DNA of 33,872 nucleotides from Tieghemiomyces parasiticus (GCA_027575765.1 JANBPT010000486.1:1-33872), one strand, 5' to 3'; positions 20,525 to 31,114 are shown, numbered from the stretch's first letter. The notes: generated by a model not told the origin, from the letters alone. A program made the numbers and translations.

Positions 20525-21487
20525 ATGACCTTCGCCGCCCGTGCCTTACGCCATCTGGCCGCCACCCCTTCCCTACGCCAGGTCCTTGCCCCGTCGGCCC
20601 GGCTTATCCCTCGGACTCCCGTCCGCGCCTTCGCCGTCAGCTCTGCCCGTCTGAGCGACAAGCTGTTTGTGGTAAGTCATGGATTGGTAGGCCGTCTCAT
20701 GGGCAGCGGGCAGAGTGAATAGATTTAGCTCATTCCCCCTCCCTTCTCCCCTCCCCAACAGCGCCCCCCTTCAGTCCGGTAACCGATTCCCAGGGTGCTA
20801 ACTGACCTCCTTCATGCCAACCCTACTTACCAACGGCTAAATGCGCCCTTGCAGCACCGCGAGACCCCCGAGAACAACACTAAGCAGGTATTTGAGTTCA
20901 ACGCCGAGAACGCCAAGGAGGCGCAGGCCATCCTGGCCAAGTATCCGGAGCAGTACAAGAAGGCGGCCATCATCCCGCTGCTGCACCTGGGGCAGAAGCA
21001 GTTGGGCTGGACGTCTATCGCGGTCATGCAGGCTGTGGCCCGTATGACGGAAGTGCCCCCGATGCGGGTGTACGAGGTGGCCTCGTTCTACACCATGTTT
21101 AACCGGGACCCCGTGGGCAAGTACTTTTTGCAGGTGTGCACCACCACGCCCTGCGAGCTCTGCGGGTCCACCGAGATTCTCAAGGCCGCCGAGGAACACC
21201 TCGGTATTAAGGTTGGCGAGACCACCCCCGACAAGCTGTTCACCCTCGTCGAGGTGGAGTGCGCCGGTGCCTGCGTTAACGCCCCCGTCGTGGCCGTCAA
21301 TGATGACTACTATGAGGACCTGACCCCGCGGTCCGTCACGAAGCTCATCGACGCCGTCCGGGCTGGCAACCCCCCGCCACCGGGCCCCATGAGTGGGGAG
21401 CGCAAGACGTGCGAGCCCGTCGGCGGACTCACCTCCCTTACCGAGGAACCCACGGGTCCCGGGTTCGGTGTGCGCAAGGATCTGTAA
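20525..21487 (+). CDS. NADH:ubiquinone oxidoreductase 24 kDa subunit (NDUFV2/NUO-24), 2 exons
   Basis: Exons 20525-20671 and 20855-21487, with a 183-nt GTAAGT...GCAG intron, give 259 residues. The first exon encodes an Arg/Ala/Ser-rich mitochondrial presequence ([20 protein letters not shown]...). The mature part has the thioredoxin-like 24 kDa fold with [39 protein letters not shown] and the four ligands of the [2Fe-2S] cluster N1a: Cys144 and Cys149 (CTTTPC), Cys185 and Cys189 ([10 protein letters not shown]). The subunit sits in the NADH-oxidising N module of complex I in the mitochondrial matrix arm. The protein ends [10 protein letters not shown], as in other NDUFV2 proteins. The start at 20525 was chosen over an in-frame ATG at 20321 because only the later one opens with a targeting peptide. 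Confidence 0.96.
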
Positions 21488-21883
21488 AAGTTGTCAGCAG
21501 AGAGCGTAGCCGCTAATGGGAGGAGAGACGTCGTTTATTAAGTGGTTCGCACCAGCAAGGATAATCGCGACTTGCTGTCGCTGGTTCCTGCGAATGGCGC
21601 CCGCTCTTCCGCTTTAAAAGGTACGCTCAGTAAATCTATTTTAAAATAATAATAATAGATGCGCAGCGTTGGAACCACGATAGGGGCGTATCATTTTAGA
21701 GTCGGCTTAGGTGATAGCAATCATGACAAAGTTACAGTCCAGTTTATTTTACCCATTTTGATTGCCACTGGCTGTGTCTAAGCAGGCAAATGTTAATCGG
21801 GTGGAGGCAGTAATGCCATGTTTCGTAGCGCCCTCTCCCCTCCCCCACATCCACACACATACATATACCAGACCAACTCATCT
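21488..21883. other. Convergent 3' flank with AAT tract
   Basis: The complex I gene and the secreted-protein gene converge here. An imperfect AAT tract lies at 21644-21657. No coding signal beyond a possible 3' exon of the secreted-protein gene. Confidence 0.4.
21644..21657. repeat. Short AAT tract
   Basis: AAAATAATAATAAT-type run in a convergent intergenic region, similar to the tracts at 10203-10220 and 24055-24074. Confidence 0.6.
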
Positions 21884-23146
21884 TCACTCTACCCTGTCTC
21901 CCACGTGTGGCTCTCTCCGCAGCTGCTTCGCGGGACGGCCCGTAGGGCAAGGCTCAGTCGCCCGCTTGAAGGGTCTAAATACTATCGAATAGTAAACATC
22001 AAACACCGGGCTCACCTTCCGGATCGGTTGCTTATTTAGCAACGGCTTGATCTGCAGGTACACGTGGTTGGTGATGGAGTTTAGACGTACTCCGCGCCGC
22101 CAACTATCGGTATACCACTGCATCGATTCCGCGGTTGTAGAGCGGAGAAAGGTGTTGTACAAATTCGCCCCTTCCCCAGCGGCAAGCCCGGCACCATGGC
22201 GGGTGGACTCCCCACGGACCATCATGGGATCAAATCGGCGCTGTTCTACGATGGCGGCAAAGCTGGCGTCATCAGGGGCGATGAGTAGCGACCGGTCGAT
22301 ACGGATATTGAACCTCCGTTCCACCAGGCGGACCACGTCGTCATGAAGGAACAGGCGGAATTCCTGGACGAGAGTGTCATAGGTTTTTACCCTGTCAACC
22401 ATTTGGTGGATATCATGTTGGTGGATGTAGAGGATTTTCGCGTAGTTTCCTGTACGGGTGACCATCATGGCCTTACGTAGGGCTTCCTTGTCCTTCCTGT
22501 CTTTACCCATTTTTGCGGCTTGAGTGAACGTGTTAAATGGCAACGGGTCGACGGCGTTGGTCAACGCGAAAAATCCATTCAGGTCCTCGATAAACTGACC
22601 AGAGAACTCATTGAGTTGACGGTCCCAAGCTGTGACCTCGTTCAGGACGGCCTCCGTGATGCTGGCCTCGGCGTGATCCCCGTCGGCGTCAAAGATATTG
22701 AGGGGAATGGCGGTTAGGGCCTTGTCGAGGTTTGCCACCGCCTGTTTACGAACGGCTATGGGATCTACATCGGCCAGTAAACGGCTGAACTCCGCAAACA
22801 GTGGGGATTGGTCGGCGGTTTGCGGCGGCGACTGCTGAGGCAGAGGCGGCGGAGAGGTTTTGGCGGGCAATAACGCGGCATTTATGGTGGTATCCGAGGA
22901 GCTTGGTTCAAGTTTGGGCAGTAAAGCGTGCAAGGAAGCGACCAGCTGGGAGTGACTCGAGTAGGTCGATTCGACGGGTTTGCCCATCCGCGGGTACTGA
23001 TCCTCTTCGTCGACTCGGGTGACTGGAGATCGCTTGCCGTGGTTGGTATCCGTCGGTGCGGCCCTTGTGCCGCATAGGGAAGAGGCCGCCTGCACTAGAA
23101 TTACGAAGATTGTCACCGAGCGTAAGCGTGTCATGGTCGATGGCAA
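21884..23146 (-). CDS. Predicted secreted protein of unknown function
   Basis: An open frame of 420 residues. It begins with a signal peptide (basic MTRLRS, hydrophobic VTIFVILVQAASSL, likely cleavage near GTRA-AP around residue 30), then GKRSP, a possible Kex2-type dibasic site. Residues 60-120 are Pro/Ser/Gln-rich. The remainder is a charged, mostly helical domain (SITEAVLNEVTAWDRQLNEF, FFALTNAVDPLPFNTFTQA, RLFLHDDVVRLVERRF). I do not recognise the family. The last 40 residues may be wrong: GTGAGC after NKQPIRK at about 22018 could be a splice donor, which would move the C-terminus left. Either of two nearby ATGs (23146 or 23134) could be used. It lies alone between the complex I gene and a gene-poor stretch. 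Confidence 0.7.
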   Translation of the reverse strand: MPSTMTRLRSVTIFVILVQAASSLCGTRAAPTDTNHGKRSPVTRVDEEDQYPRMGKPVESTYSSHSQLVASLHALLPKLEPSSSDTTINAALLPAKTSPPPLPQQSPPQTADQSPLFAEFSRLLADVDPIAVRKQAVANLDKALTAIPLNIFDADGDHAEASITEAVLNEVTAWDRQLNEFSGQFIEDLNGFFALTNAVDPLPFNTFTQAAKMGKDRKDKEALRKAMMVTRTGNYAKILYIHQHDIHQMVDRVKTYDTLVQEFRLFLHDDVVRLVERRFNIRIDRSLLIAPDDASFAAIVEQRRFDPMMVRGESTRHGAGLAAGEGANLYNTFLRSTTAESMQWYTDSWRRGVRLNSITNHVYLQIKPLLNKQPIRKVSPVFDVYYSIVFRPFKRATEPCPTGRPAKQLRREPHVGDRVE

Positions 23147-23328
23147 ATACCGGCTGCAGCCGCTATGTAATTAATAGGATGATAATTATCAGGGGGATTA
23201 GTAGGATGGTCCGACTTGTTAAGTCAACTAAAGAGCCAAAGAGCTCGCAGAATGGCGAGAGAGAGAGAAGGAAAGAGATAAGGTTAGAGCGGAATACCAA
23301 TTTCCTGATGGCGGTCAGCCATGGCTGC

Positions 23329-23340
23329 CCTATATAAAGG
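23329..23340. promoter_or_regulatory. TATA-box-like element
   Basis: TATATAAAGG on the plus strand (TTTATATA on the minus strand) lies about 185 bp upstream of the secreted-protein start at 23146. Its best orientation is plus, where no gene follows, so its role for the minus-strand gene is uncertain. Confidence 0.35.
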
Positions 23341-24080
23341 TCCATTCACCGAAATGGCCTATCCTTCCTTCGCCTACGTCCTCTCTCCCCTGTACTGGCT
23401 ACATCCTGCTCCGGCCATTATACAACTGCCCACCGGAGCGACACAGTGTGAAAGGCGAGAGTAAACGCCACCGGGTGGTACACACTTTCCCAAAGACACT
23501 TGTCAGCAAAGGCGTAAAGCGAATAGGTGAGTGTCTCCCCCTTCCCTCCAGAAAAAAGAGCGGTGCATGACCGTGCAACGGGTTTGGAAAAGCCTAGGGT
23601 TACATCAGTACGTCGACGTAGCCATCGGTTTATTTAGATCGTATAGATGAACAGGCCAAGAAGAGAAAAGAAAAAAAAAGGATACGAGAAGGTTGAGTAG
23701 AGGGAAATGAACGCTGGGAAAACTGTACCACCCTGACGGATGGCCAAGTTGACCAATTCATTCACTTTCCCGCTGGTTTATACCTGAGCACCCTCAACTC
23801 GACTATGCCCCTACCGATCGCTCACCGGCGGACTGGGCTGAATATGGACCCGTCGGGCTTTGAAGAGTTAAGAGTTGGAAGCGCCAAAGATATTCGGCAC
23901 TCCGTAGTGGCTACACTACGGTCGTACGAAGCAGTAGTCGGATCTAATGGTGTCCATAGGCTAAGGTTTACCCGGTGGTATTTATCTCGAGAGGGGGAGG
24001 TAGGACTCATTTACGTTGTTGACAAGTAAGCGTCGTGCTTTTGCTGATCGCGGATAAATAATTATTATTATTTTGAAATG
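23341..24080. other. Intergenic sequence without assigned gene
   Basis: A plus-strand open frame of 74 codons (23805-24029) ends just before a TAA-rich tract. It does not match a family I know. The rest has A-rich runs (23669-23680) and no coding signal. Confidence 0.3.
24055..24074. repeat. TAA/ATT-rich tract
   Basis: TAAATAATTATTATTATTTT-type tract directly before the LINE-like remnant. Tracts of this type can mark 3' ends of some LINEs, but here it lies on the upstream side. Confidence 0.5.
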
Positions 24081-24109
24081 TACCGCTTATACCCTAGAGA
24101 GGTCGCTGA

Positions 24110-24335
24110 CTAAAGTATCCAAGTATGGTCCCATCAATTTCTATAGAGGGCTAATTAAGTCCAAGCTATATTATGGCCGGCCTACCTTAGGAATCGGGTA
24201 TGGAATAAACATGTTGTCGACCACGGACTAGAAAACCTTCAACGTACTCTTGGAGTCAAAAACCCAATGAAGCATCTGGGCGACTCGAGACCAAAGAGGC
24301 CAGGCGTTTGCTCCATCTTCATGTAAATCCCTTTC
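24110..24335 (+). mobile_element. Possible LINE reverse-transcriptase C-terminal remnant
   Basis: Plus-strand reading gives KYGPINFYRGLIKSKLYYG in one frame, then, after a frameshift, LENLQRTLGVKNPMKHLG. In non-LTR retrotransposons the end of the reverse transcriptase has a 'LY..LI.SKL.YG......L..LQR..LR..LG' pattern in this order and spacing. The piece has stops and a frame change, and no endonuclease or catalytic FADD-type motif is visible, so it is at most a fossil. Confidence 0.35.
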
Positions 24336-24534
24336 CTCCCCCTAATTTGTCCAGATCGAGCACTGTCGTGATCACAATTGGCAGAGGGCGGCGGGTATCC
24401 CCTATCTGTACAACTTGGTCGACATTGGACCATATGAAGTATGTCGATAGCCTTAGGTTACGACGGAGGTGATAACCGTGCCACTCACTCTACTGGGATA
24501 TCCATAAAAGTGGCTAGCTGCAGTTAACATGAGA

Positions 24535-24554
24535 TTATATATGTATATATATAT
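24535..24554. repeat. TA-dinucleotide-rich microsatellite
   Basis: Alternating T and A with a single G interruption, in the 3' flank of the oxysterol-binding-protein gene. Confidence 0.7.
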
Positions 24555-24559
24555 TGTAA

Positions 24560-25004
24560 AGTCACCCTTTGGCCATGGTGGGCAACACGGCGACGATTCT
24601 ACGACGGTAAAAAAAAAGAAGAGGGGGGGGAGGAGTTGACGCAGGGAAGTGAAGCCAATGCACGGAGTAGGAGTGTCGAAATGATGGAAACGTACAAAAA
24701 GTGCAGTGAGGTACAGGGATTACCGCAAAATCAAGTAGTGAACGGGGAGGGATACACCAGATAAAAACCGAGCAAATTGAGTTTGTAGTGATAGTATAAT
24801 GATCAACAGAGTGGGAGATGACGCAGGTTAATGAAAAATGGGACAATAGTGATGATATAGGGAGGGAAAAAGCAAAATATATAGAAAAGAAAAAAGATGG
24901 CGTGGCCAGAAAGGCGTTTGCTGGGTAGTTATTCCCCTTGGCTCTCATCAATGCCGCGACGAACCCGATACGTCGCGGGGGCATTGGAGAACGGCCAAGA
25001 TCTT
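24560..25004. other. 3' flank of the OSBP-related gene
   Basis: A minus-strand open frame (24562-24984) follows the stop of the OSBP-related gene, but its composition is low-complexity (Phe/Ser/Pro) and shows no family signature. It is read as 3' untranslated sequence. Confidence 0.45.
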
Positions 25005-26438
25005 TTACACGTTAAATGTCCGTTCCTTAAGGATGGGCCGGCAGTCATCGTCCGGGTGAAAGTCGAAAAACTCGGGCTGGAACTCGCGGTTAACCTTCTT
25101 GGCCTCGTTAGCTTTGGCACGTTGACGGTCTTCGATAGCATGTTTGGCCTTGGTGGCGGCGGAGAATTTGCCGGCCAGAATATTGGTGGTCACGTCAGCC
25201 CACACCTTGCGTGATTCCAGCTCCCCCTGGCTTTCGAGTGGTTTGACCTGTTTGGGGAGGGACTGGATGGACTCCATATCAACGAGGAGCTGTGGGTCTG
25301 ATGATTTGCGGCCCGTCGCGGCCGTCGTCCGGCGCACGTGGATTTGGCCGCGCCAGCTGCCCTCGAGGGTGGCCAGGACCTGGGCCTTGGGGATATCGGC
25401 AATCTTTAGACGGTCCGGACTGGGTGACTTGGTACTGTTTGGGTCGTAACGAAACAGTTTGCCCTCAATGGCGTGCTTGGCCTTGCCAAACCACCGCTCC
25501 TCCTTGTACGAAATATACAGGGCCAGGCCGGTCTTGGCGCACGTGATGACGCTCGAATCGGAAACTTGGACGGCCAGCTGGCCGCGCAGGAACCCGGTGA
25601 CATTGCCCGTGGGGTGGGTCAGGACGTACTCCTCATTGTCACGCTGTCCGAGGCGCAGGTACAAGCCCTTGGCGCGCTCCCCGGGCTCCACCTTGATAGA
25701 TGTCCCGGTGAACTTGGCGCAAATGTGGTCCAGCCCCGTGGCGTGAATGTCCTTCTCGAGGCAGCGGTAGTGGTACGCCGAGATGGGCGGGTGGTGAGAC
25801 ACTTGCTCCGTGATGTACTCAACCCGCCGCTTACCGGCGTCGCTACGACGGGCCGGTCCGGCCCCATCGACCACGGTGGTGCTAGCCACGTCTACCTCGG
25901 ACCCGACCTGGCTGCCGGACGACTCGGTGCCAGACCGCACGCCGCCATTGGTAGCCGTCCCAGCCGTATCGTCAACCAGCCAGTAGCACAGGAACTGTTC
26001 GCCCAAGATGGAGTTATAGGGCTTTTTGAGCTTGTGGTGCACGTACTTAAGGTCCTTAGTGAACCACCAGGCGGCCACACCTAGCATACGGTCGATGGGG
26101 TCCTCCGGGTCGGACAGGCGGGCGAAATAGTCGGGACGTTCCATGTAGTTCCAGTGCTCGAGGTTGGGTACAGGGTCTAACAGTTCGGCCGGGAGGGAAA
26201 TGCGCATACTAACAAAGTCCTTGACGCCCACCAGTTTGTGAAGGATACCCCACAAGGCGGCGAACCGCGACTTCTCAATGTCCTGGCCGCCGGCTGCGGG
26301 CTCGTCGCCCTCCTGGACGTACGGCACAGCCGGCGTGTCTGTCAACACGGCGCTATCGGTGTCGGTCAGCTTGAGCTTGCCGAGGGCCTCGGAGGCGGCT
26401 ACCTCGTGGCTCTCAGGGCTGTGGGCGACGTTTGACAT
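25005..26438 (-). CDS. Oxysterol-binding-protein-related lipid transfer protein (OSH4/KES1-like, ORD only)
   Basis: An intronless frame of 477 residues from ATG at 26436-26438. An in-frame ATG at 26651 exists, but the extension is low-complexity leader. Landmarks: a lid-like N-terminal segment (FAALWGILHKLVGVKDFVSMRISLP split around residues 59-84), LGVAAWWFTKDLKYVHHKLK, the ORD signature KPYNSILGEQF at 139-149, EQVSHHPPIS at 211-220 (the phosphoinositide-binding double His), and the C-terminal EFFDFHPDDDC. There is no PH domain, ankyrin repeat or FFAT motif, so it resembles yeast Osh4/Kes1, which exchanges sterol for PI4P between membranes. A Gly/Ser/Thr-rich insertion of about 45 residues (157-203) separates the two signatures and is longer than in Osh4. 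Confidence 0.93.
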   Translation of the reverse strand: MSNVAHSPESHEVAASEALGKLKLTDTDSAVLTDTPAVPYVQEGDEPAAGGQDIEKSRFAALWGILHKLVGVKDFVSMRISLPAELLDPVPNLEHWNYMERPDYFARLSDPEDPIDRMLGVAAWWFTKDLKYVHHKLKKPYNSILGEQFLCYWLVDDTAGTATNGGVRSGTESSGSQVGSEVDVASTTVVDGAGPARRSDAGKRRVEYITEQVSHHPPISAYHYRCLEKDIHATGLDHICAKFTGTSIKVEPGERAKGLYLRLGQRDNEEYVLTHPTGNVTGFLRGQLAVQVSDSSVITCAKTGLALYISYKEERWFGKAKHAIEGKLFRYDPNSTKSPSPDRLKIADIPKAQVLATLEGSWRGQIHVRRTTAATGRKSSDPQLLVDMESIQSLPKQVKPLESQGELESRKVWADVTTNILAGKFSAATKAKHAIEDRQRAKANEAKKVNREFQPEFFDFHPDDDCRPILKERTFNV

Positions 26439-28637
26439 GGTATAGACTAGGTGGAAAGGTGGGTAAGTTGGCGGGGTAGGGTTGGGTGGTTGGAACCTAA
26501 GGAGTAAGAATTGCAAGCGTAGGGTCGGTAGCCACGGTCGGGCGATGAGACGACGTTGGAATGCAGGGGGAGGGAGGGAGGGACTTGGTGCAGAGGACTC
26601 TAGATGGCAGCGAGGGCGGAACGTGGATGACTGCAAACAGGGAATTCGCAACTGGCGTGTCTAAGGTGCCGGAAAGGGAACGGACAAAGAGAGACTCGAA
26701 TAAACGACTGACGACAGCGGGATGAGGGAACTGGGGGGCTTCAATGAGCGCAGAATAGGGCCGACTCTCTAGGCAAGGCAAGGAGGGGCGGCGGTTGCAG
26801 TTTCGGCTGGCGCTTCAGGTGACCAGCGAAGTGGACGGTAGGAGTGAAGGTGGCGGCTTCGAACGCGTTTGGAGTACAAAACTCAGTTGGGGCTGTGGCT
26901 TGACCAGCAGACGTGAATGGGTGAGGCGTGGTGAGAGGCGGGCTCTGGGCAAGTGTTGTGTAAACCTAAGTAAGACAAAAGCGAAGAGTTGAAGAGACGG
27001 CGGACAGCGCAGCCGTAGGTTATAGAAACTAGGTCAAGGGGTGCTTGGGACGAGAAGAGGTCAAGCAGAGTAGGGCGGGTGGCGAGTGCCGGTCGGACCG
27101 TATAAAGAGAGTAGAAAGGCCAGGAGATGGGATAGACGGTAGGGCCGTGGCTGGCTAGAAAATGAAAACGAGACGACCAGCTGTATTCCAAGCCCGAGGC
27201 CGGCAATGGCAGAGCCGCTTTGTTTGAGGTGTGGCCATGCTACACTGTGGGTGGGCCGATGATCCCGACGTGGGACCGTATCGGCGGGCCAGGTGTTGGC
27301 TAGCCGATGGGCCAGCCACGCCATTATTTACCGACCACAGAGCCCCTCGCCTGGACTGTCCTGTATACGCTACCGGCCCGGGCCAATAGGCGCCTCGCGT
27401 GACCATGCGTCGCCCCATTGCATGGTTGGCCAGGGCCGGTGGGATCCGTTGCCGGGCGGCACCAACGAAAAGCCAGGAGGGCGTGGGGGCGAGTTTTGTA
27501 ACCAAATACCGATTCCACCCTCTCATTTCTACTCCTGGCCCAACCGCGCGACTTCAATGGTACGCGAGGGCCCCACCCTCCTCCGACCGCACTACTTGCG
27601 ACCAGGCTAGAGGCCGGGCAGTGCCTCCTCCAGCGGATCGCCGTCCCCTCTCGTCTATATCCGAGCCCAGTGCGTACATCTTGCCCAACCGCGGTTCGGC
27701 ATAGTGGGCTAGAAAATAGCCGAAAACACACACACAGTCATCCGATTATTGACTAGAATGGGCGGCCACCATACTCAGCGCCCATGTACGTCCTTCGGCA
27801 TTCCAAGTGTTGCACGTGCGTGGTGGTGAAGCAACCAGGGGAACACGGAGGGACAAAGGAGCTACTTGGCAGGTGTAGGAGGGAAAAGACGGGGTAAGGG
27901 GCCAAGCTAAAGTCCGGCATATTTAATGAGGGCAAGAATAACAAAATCAAGAAGGGGAAAGCGTAGAGGGGCTACCTGCACGGTTAGTCGTGCGCTATGC
28001 CGAATGTGCTTTGGTGTCCGCTTTTCAATTTTATCGTTCACGTTTCCCATGCGGGCTTATCCGCGTATGGCCAACGTCGGTGGAAGTCGACCGCTACTGC
28101 CCCTATTGACCCAGGGCTTCCAAGGCGAATACTGCCACCTAACCCGCTCTGATTCGGTGGAGGCCGCTGTGTACATACCCGCTTACAATCACTATCCACC
28201 AGTCGCCTTCCTTGAGCGCTCCACCACAGACAGACCTCCAGTCCTCTGATCTACTTAACATGATATGTACAAGAATGAAATGCTCTCTATGCAATGTTTA
28301 GTCGCGCCCGTAAATTATCACTCTTCTAAAATTCACAGTCAAGCCTCCGTTGGTCCCTCTTGCTAACCATTAACTTAACGTCCAAAGGTTGCGGGGTGAA
28401 GTGTAAGTAGCATAAAACCTGCTAGCTTATCCTTTGTCATTATACCCGGCTATAGTACAATTGTCCCTTCCTGGCCTCCGATATCAGGATTTTCATTTCC
28501 GCACCAATTCGTGTATATTGTTCCTTGTATAAAGAAATATTTAATCTAATCGTCAACTAAGCAAGGTCAATGGTAACCGCTACCAAGCACTTAAGAGGCG
28601 CCCTTTCCCCTCTACCGGGGGAGGGGGATCCCAACTT
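26439..28637. other. Long intergenic region of about 2.2 kb
   Basis: The promoter and leader of the OSBP-related gene lie at 26439-26800, and the 3' flank of the alcohol dehydrogenase gene is at the right end. Between them several open frames occur on both strands (for example 27324-27731 minus and 27926-28249 plus), but none shows a family signature or a convincing exon structure. From about 28250 to 28560 the DNA is AT-rich. Confidence 0.4.
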
Positions 28638-29874
28638 TTAGTTGTGGAGCACCACGCGGAAGCGCACGGAACCGTCCTTGACGCGCTGGAGTCCGTCATT
28701 AGCCTTACTCATGGGAAGTTCCTCGATGACGGGCTTGATGCCGTGCTTGGCAGCGAAATCTAGGGTCTTCTGGGCCTGTTCAACGTTGCCGGTCAGGGAC
28801 CCGGTGAGGGTGATGTCCTTGACCAGAAGATTGACGGCCCCGATCTTGATGGGCGAACTGGGCACACCGACCAGTACAATCTTGCTGTGAAGGGCCATGA
28901 AGCCAGCCAACTGGTCCCAGTCGATGTGAGGTGAGTTGCTGGCGACCAGAAGGAAATCGATCGAGCGGTCCGCCTCACCCACTTGCTTCGCATCCTTGAG
29001 GTTAACCACGCGATGGGCACCGAGGTCCTGGCATTCCTTGCGCTTATCTTCTTTGGTGGTGAAGGCTGTGACTTCGGCACCCAGGGCCTTGGCAAACATG
29101 ATGGCCATATGGCCCAGCCCGCCAATACCAACTATACCGACGCGGTCACCGGCCTTGACTTTGTAGTTCAGCATGGGGGCGAATACGGTCAGCCCACCAC
29201 AGGCAAGTGGCGCGGCAAACTTGGACTCCAGATCGTCGGGAACATGTAAGACGTGGTTATTATGGACGCGGACGGACCTGGTCAGTGACGCATTATGGAG
29301 GCGAGCCATTAAGCACATTGCCATAAGTTAGAAAGCATAGCATATGGCGGATCGTAAGGCTATAAATGTCCCGGCAACGATAGTAACTGGGGAGGCGTGA
29401 CCAAGTAAAACCGTAAATGAGTGCGGTTGATACTTACTTAGCATAGCCGCCGCGGGCGATGGTACCATCCTTATACATTCCACCGGAGGTCACTACGGTC
29501 TTCTCACAGTAGGCGTCCTGTCCGTTGCGGCAGGCGCCACATTGCGAGTCACCTTTTTCACAGGAGTAACAGTTGGGTCCGACGGCAACACGCTGGCCCT
29601 CAAGGAACCCCTTGACTTGCTCACCCACCTGGGCTACGCGGCCAATAATTTCGTGACCCGGGACAAAAGGAAATTCACTGACGAGGAACCCAGTGTCGAT
29701 CTGGTTACAATCGGATCCGCAGATACCGCAGTTATCAATGGTAAGCTCGATATCATGGGGGCCCAGTGGACGAGCGGTGTACTCCCACTCGACGACGGAC
29801 TCGCCCTTACCCTTGGCCGCGAGGCACTTCACCTGGTCGCTGGGAGTAGGCTTGGACACGGTTTTGGTAGGCAT
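28638..29874 (-). CDS. Zinc-dependent alcohol dehydrogenase (ADH6/cinnamyl-alcohol-dehydrogenase type), 2 exons
   Basis: Exon 1 is 29438-29874 and exon 2 is 28638-29277, joined through a split Lys codon (donor GTAAGT, acceptor CCAG), giving 358 residues. Catalytic-zinc ligands are visible: Cys52 in CGICGSD, His74-Glu75 in VPGHEIIGRV, and the Cys in PLACGGLTV. The structural-zinc lobe has five cysteines (102, 105, 112, 115, 123). The nucleotide fold has GIVGIGGLGHMAIMFAKALG. The GSD after the second Cys and the overall order match the NADP-linked CAD/ADH6 subgroup, which reduces aromatic and branched aldehydes; the exact substrate cannot be read here. The structural-zinc loop is about four residues longer than the usual C-x2-C-x2-C-x7-C. 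Located in the cytosol by absence of targeting signals. Confidence 0.92.
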
Positions 29875-31114
29875 GGCGACAACTAGTGATTAAGGGGGGG
29901 GAGGGTCAACAAGCTGTAGCCGGCAACGGAGGGTATAGTTTTGTTAGAAATGGATGATTGACAAAACAATAATCGGAAAGAACACTGCACCTTACTGAGT
30001 AGATGAGTATTCGGTAGGTAAGGCGATGGCGGACTCGGAAGTGGCAGGTTAGGAAAGGCAAAGCCAACTACAAATGGCATCAGTTAGGCGCCCCAGCGGC
30101 GGCGAGTTACGCCATGTCACAATGGGGGCTGGGGGTAGGGCTTTGCGGTTTCACCTAACCGTAACGTTCAGACTACAGCCCATCTGCTCGAATTTCCGGT
30201 AAACAGGAGCCGCTGCGCCATCCCATTGACTAAATCAGTCACCCTCCCTCCGCCTTCTAAAAAAAAGAAAAGCCAACCATCAGGTGGCACGCAAAAAGGC
30301 TTTGAATCTACAGTCATATCGAACATATGTTCCGATTCAGGTGGCTAGCAGTTCGGAGTACTCGGAGAGCCCCTTCTGAACTTTTATAAATGGCGATTGT
30401 TAGTTGCCGGGCTGAAACCTGGCAAATTCTGCTGTCTAAAGAGAATAGGATATAGCCCATATGGTAAGTAGAAACGAAATCCAAGTCCATGTAGTAGGTA
30501 GAAGCGTAATCCAAGAGATATGAGTAATAAAGGAGCGTCAGTTACTCTTTACTGGAGCTTAGCTTGGTGCCTTGTATAAGGCAGCGGCCAGTGACTTGGC
30601 CTTGTCGGTAGGTGCTAGTGTAGAGAATAGTGGAATCGTAGGGAAGCGTAAGGAAGTATGGCTAGTGTCGTTCGAAAAGGACGCGTCTAAGTAACTGCGA
30701 TAAGGCGTGGAAAGGTAGGTAGTGGCATTGGCTAGTGTTCCAACTGGGTGCATGAGTGATGGTCGTGAAGGGGTGGTGGAGTTGTGTATGGTGGTGCGAT
30801 CGTTCTAGGCGACTACAATAAGGCAACCTGTCTTTGAGACAGTTAGTAGATAGTCATATAGATGTTCTGACCTGCGATTGCGAATAACGATTGTATGACA
30901 GCAATGATGAACAATATGATAAATAATAAATGCACGCAGCGTAATATAGGAGGAATAATAGCGAAGACACGATAACATAAAAGCTAATCGTACCACCATT
31001 AATAGAATGTAATATAGAGCTTCAATTAACTTGGTTTACCATTAGTGCATGAAAATTTCGGTGGAGTGATACTGTTCCCGAGGTTATCGAACTCTGGCGA
31101 TTATTCCGACCACA
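29875..31114. other. 5' flank of the alcohol dehydrogenase gene, then gene-poor AT-rich DNA
   Basis: The alcohol dehydrogenase promoter lies near 29875-30100. Beyond it the DNA becomes AT-rich. Minus-strand frames at 30314-30514, 30559-30753 and 30805-30999 are short and unassigned. A two-copy 30-bp repeat is present at 30456-30515. Confidence 0.4.
30456..30515. repeat. Two-copy 30-bp imperfect tandem repeat
   Basis: Twenty-two bases at 30464-30485 recur at 30494-30515 with about three mismatches and exact 30-bp spacing. Because 30 is a multiple of three, a minus-strand frame carries it as a ten-residue repeat (GLGFRFYL-like), but no gene is supported. Confidence 0.6.

Noticed and set aside
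24562..24984. 140-codon minus-strand frame after the OSBP-related gene
   Set aside because: Low-complexity Phe/Ser/Pro content with homopolymers, no family signature; read as 3' untranslated DNA.
27324..27731. Overlapping 100-135-codon frames on both strands
   Set aside because: Opposite-strand frames are mutually exclusive, lack recognised motifs and lie in GC-rich DNA where chance frames of this size are common.
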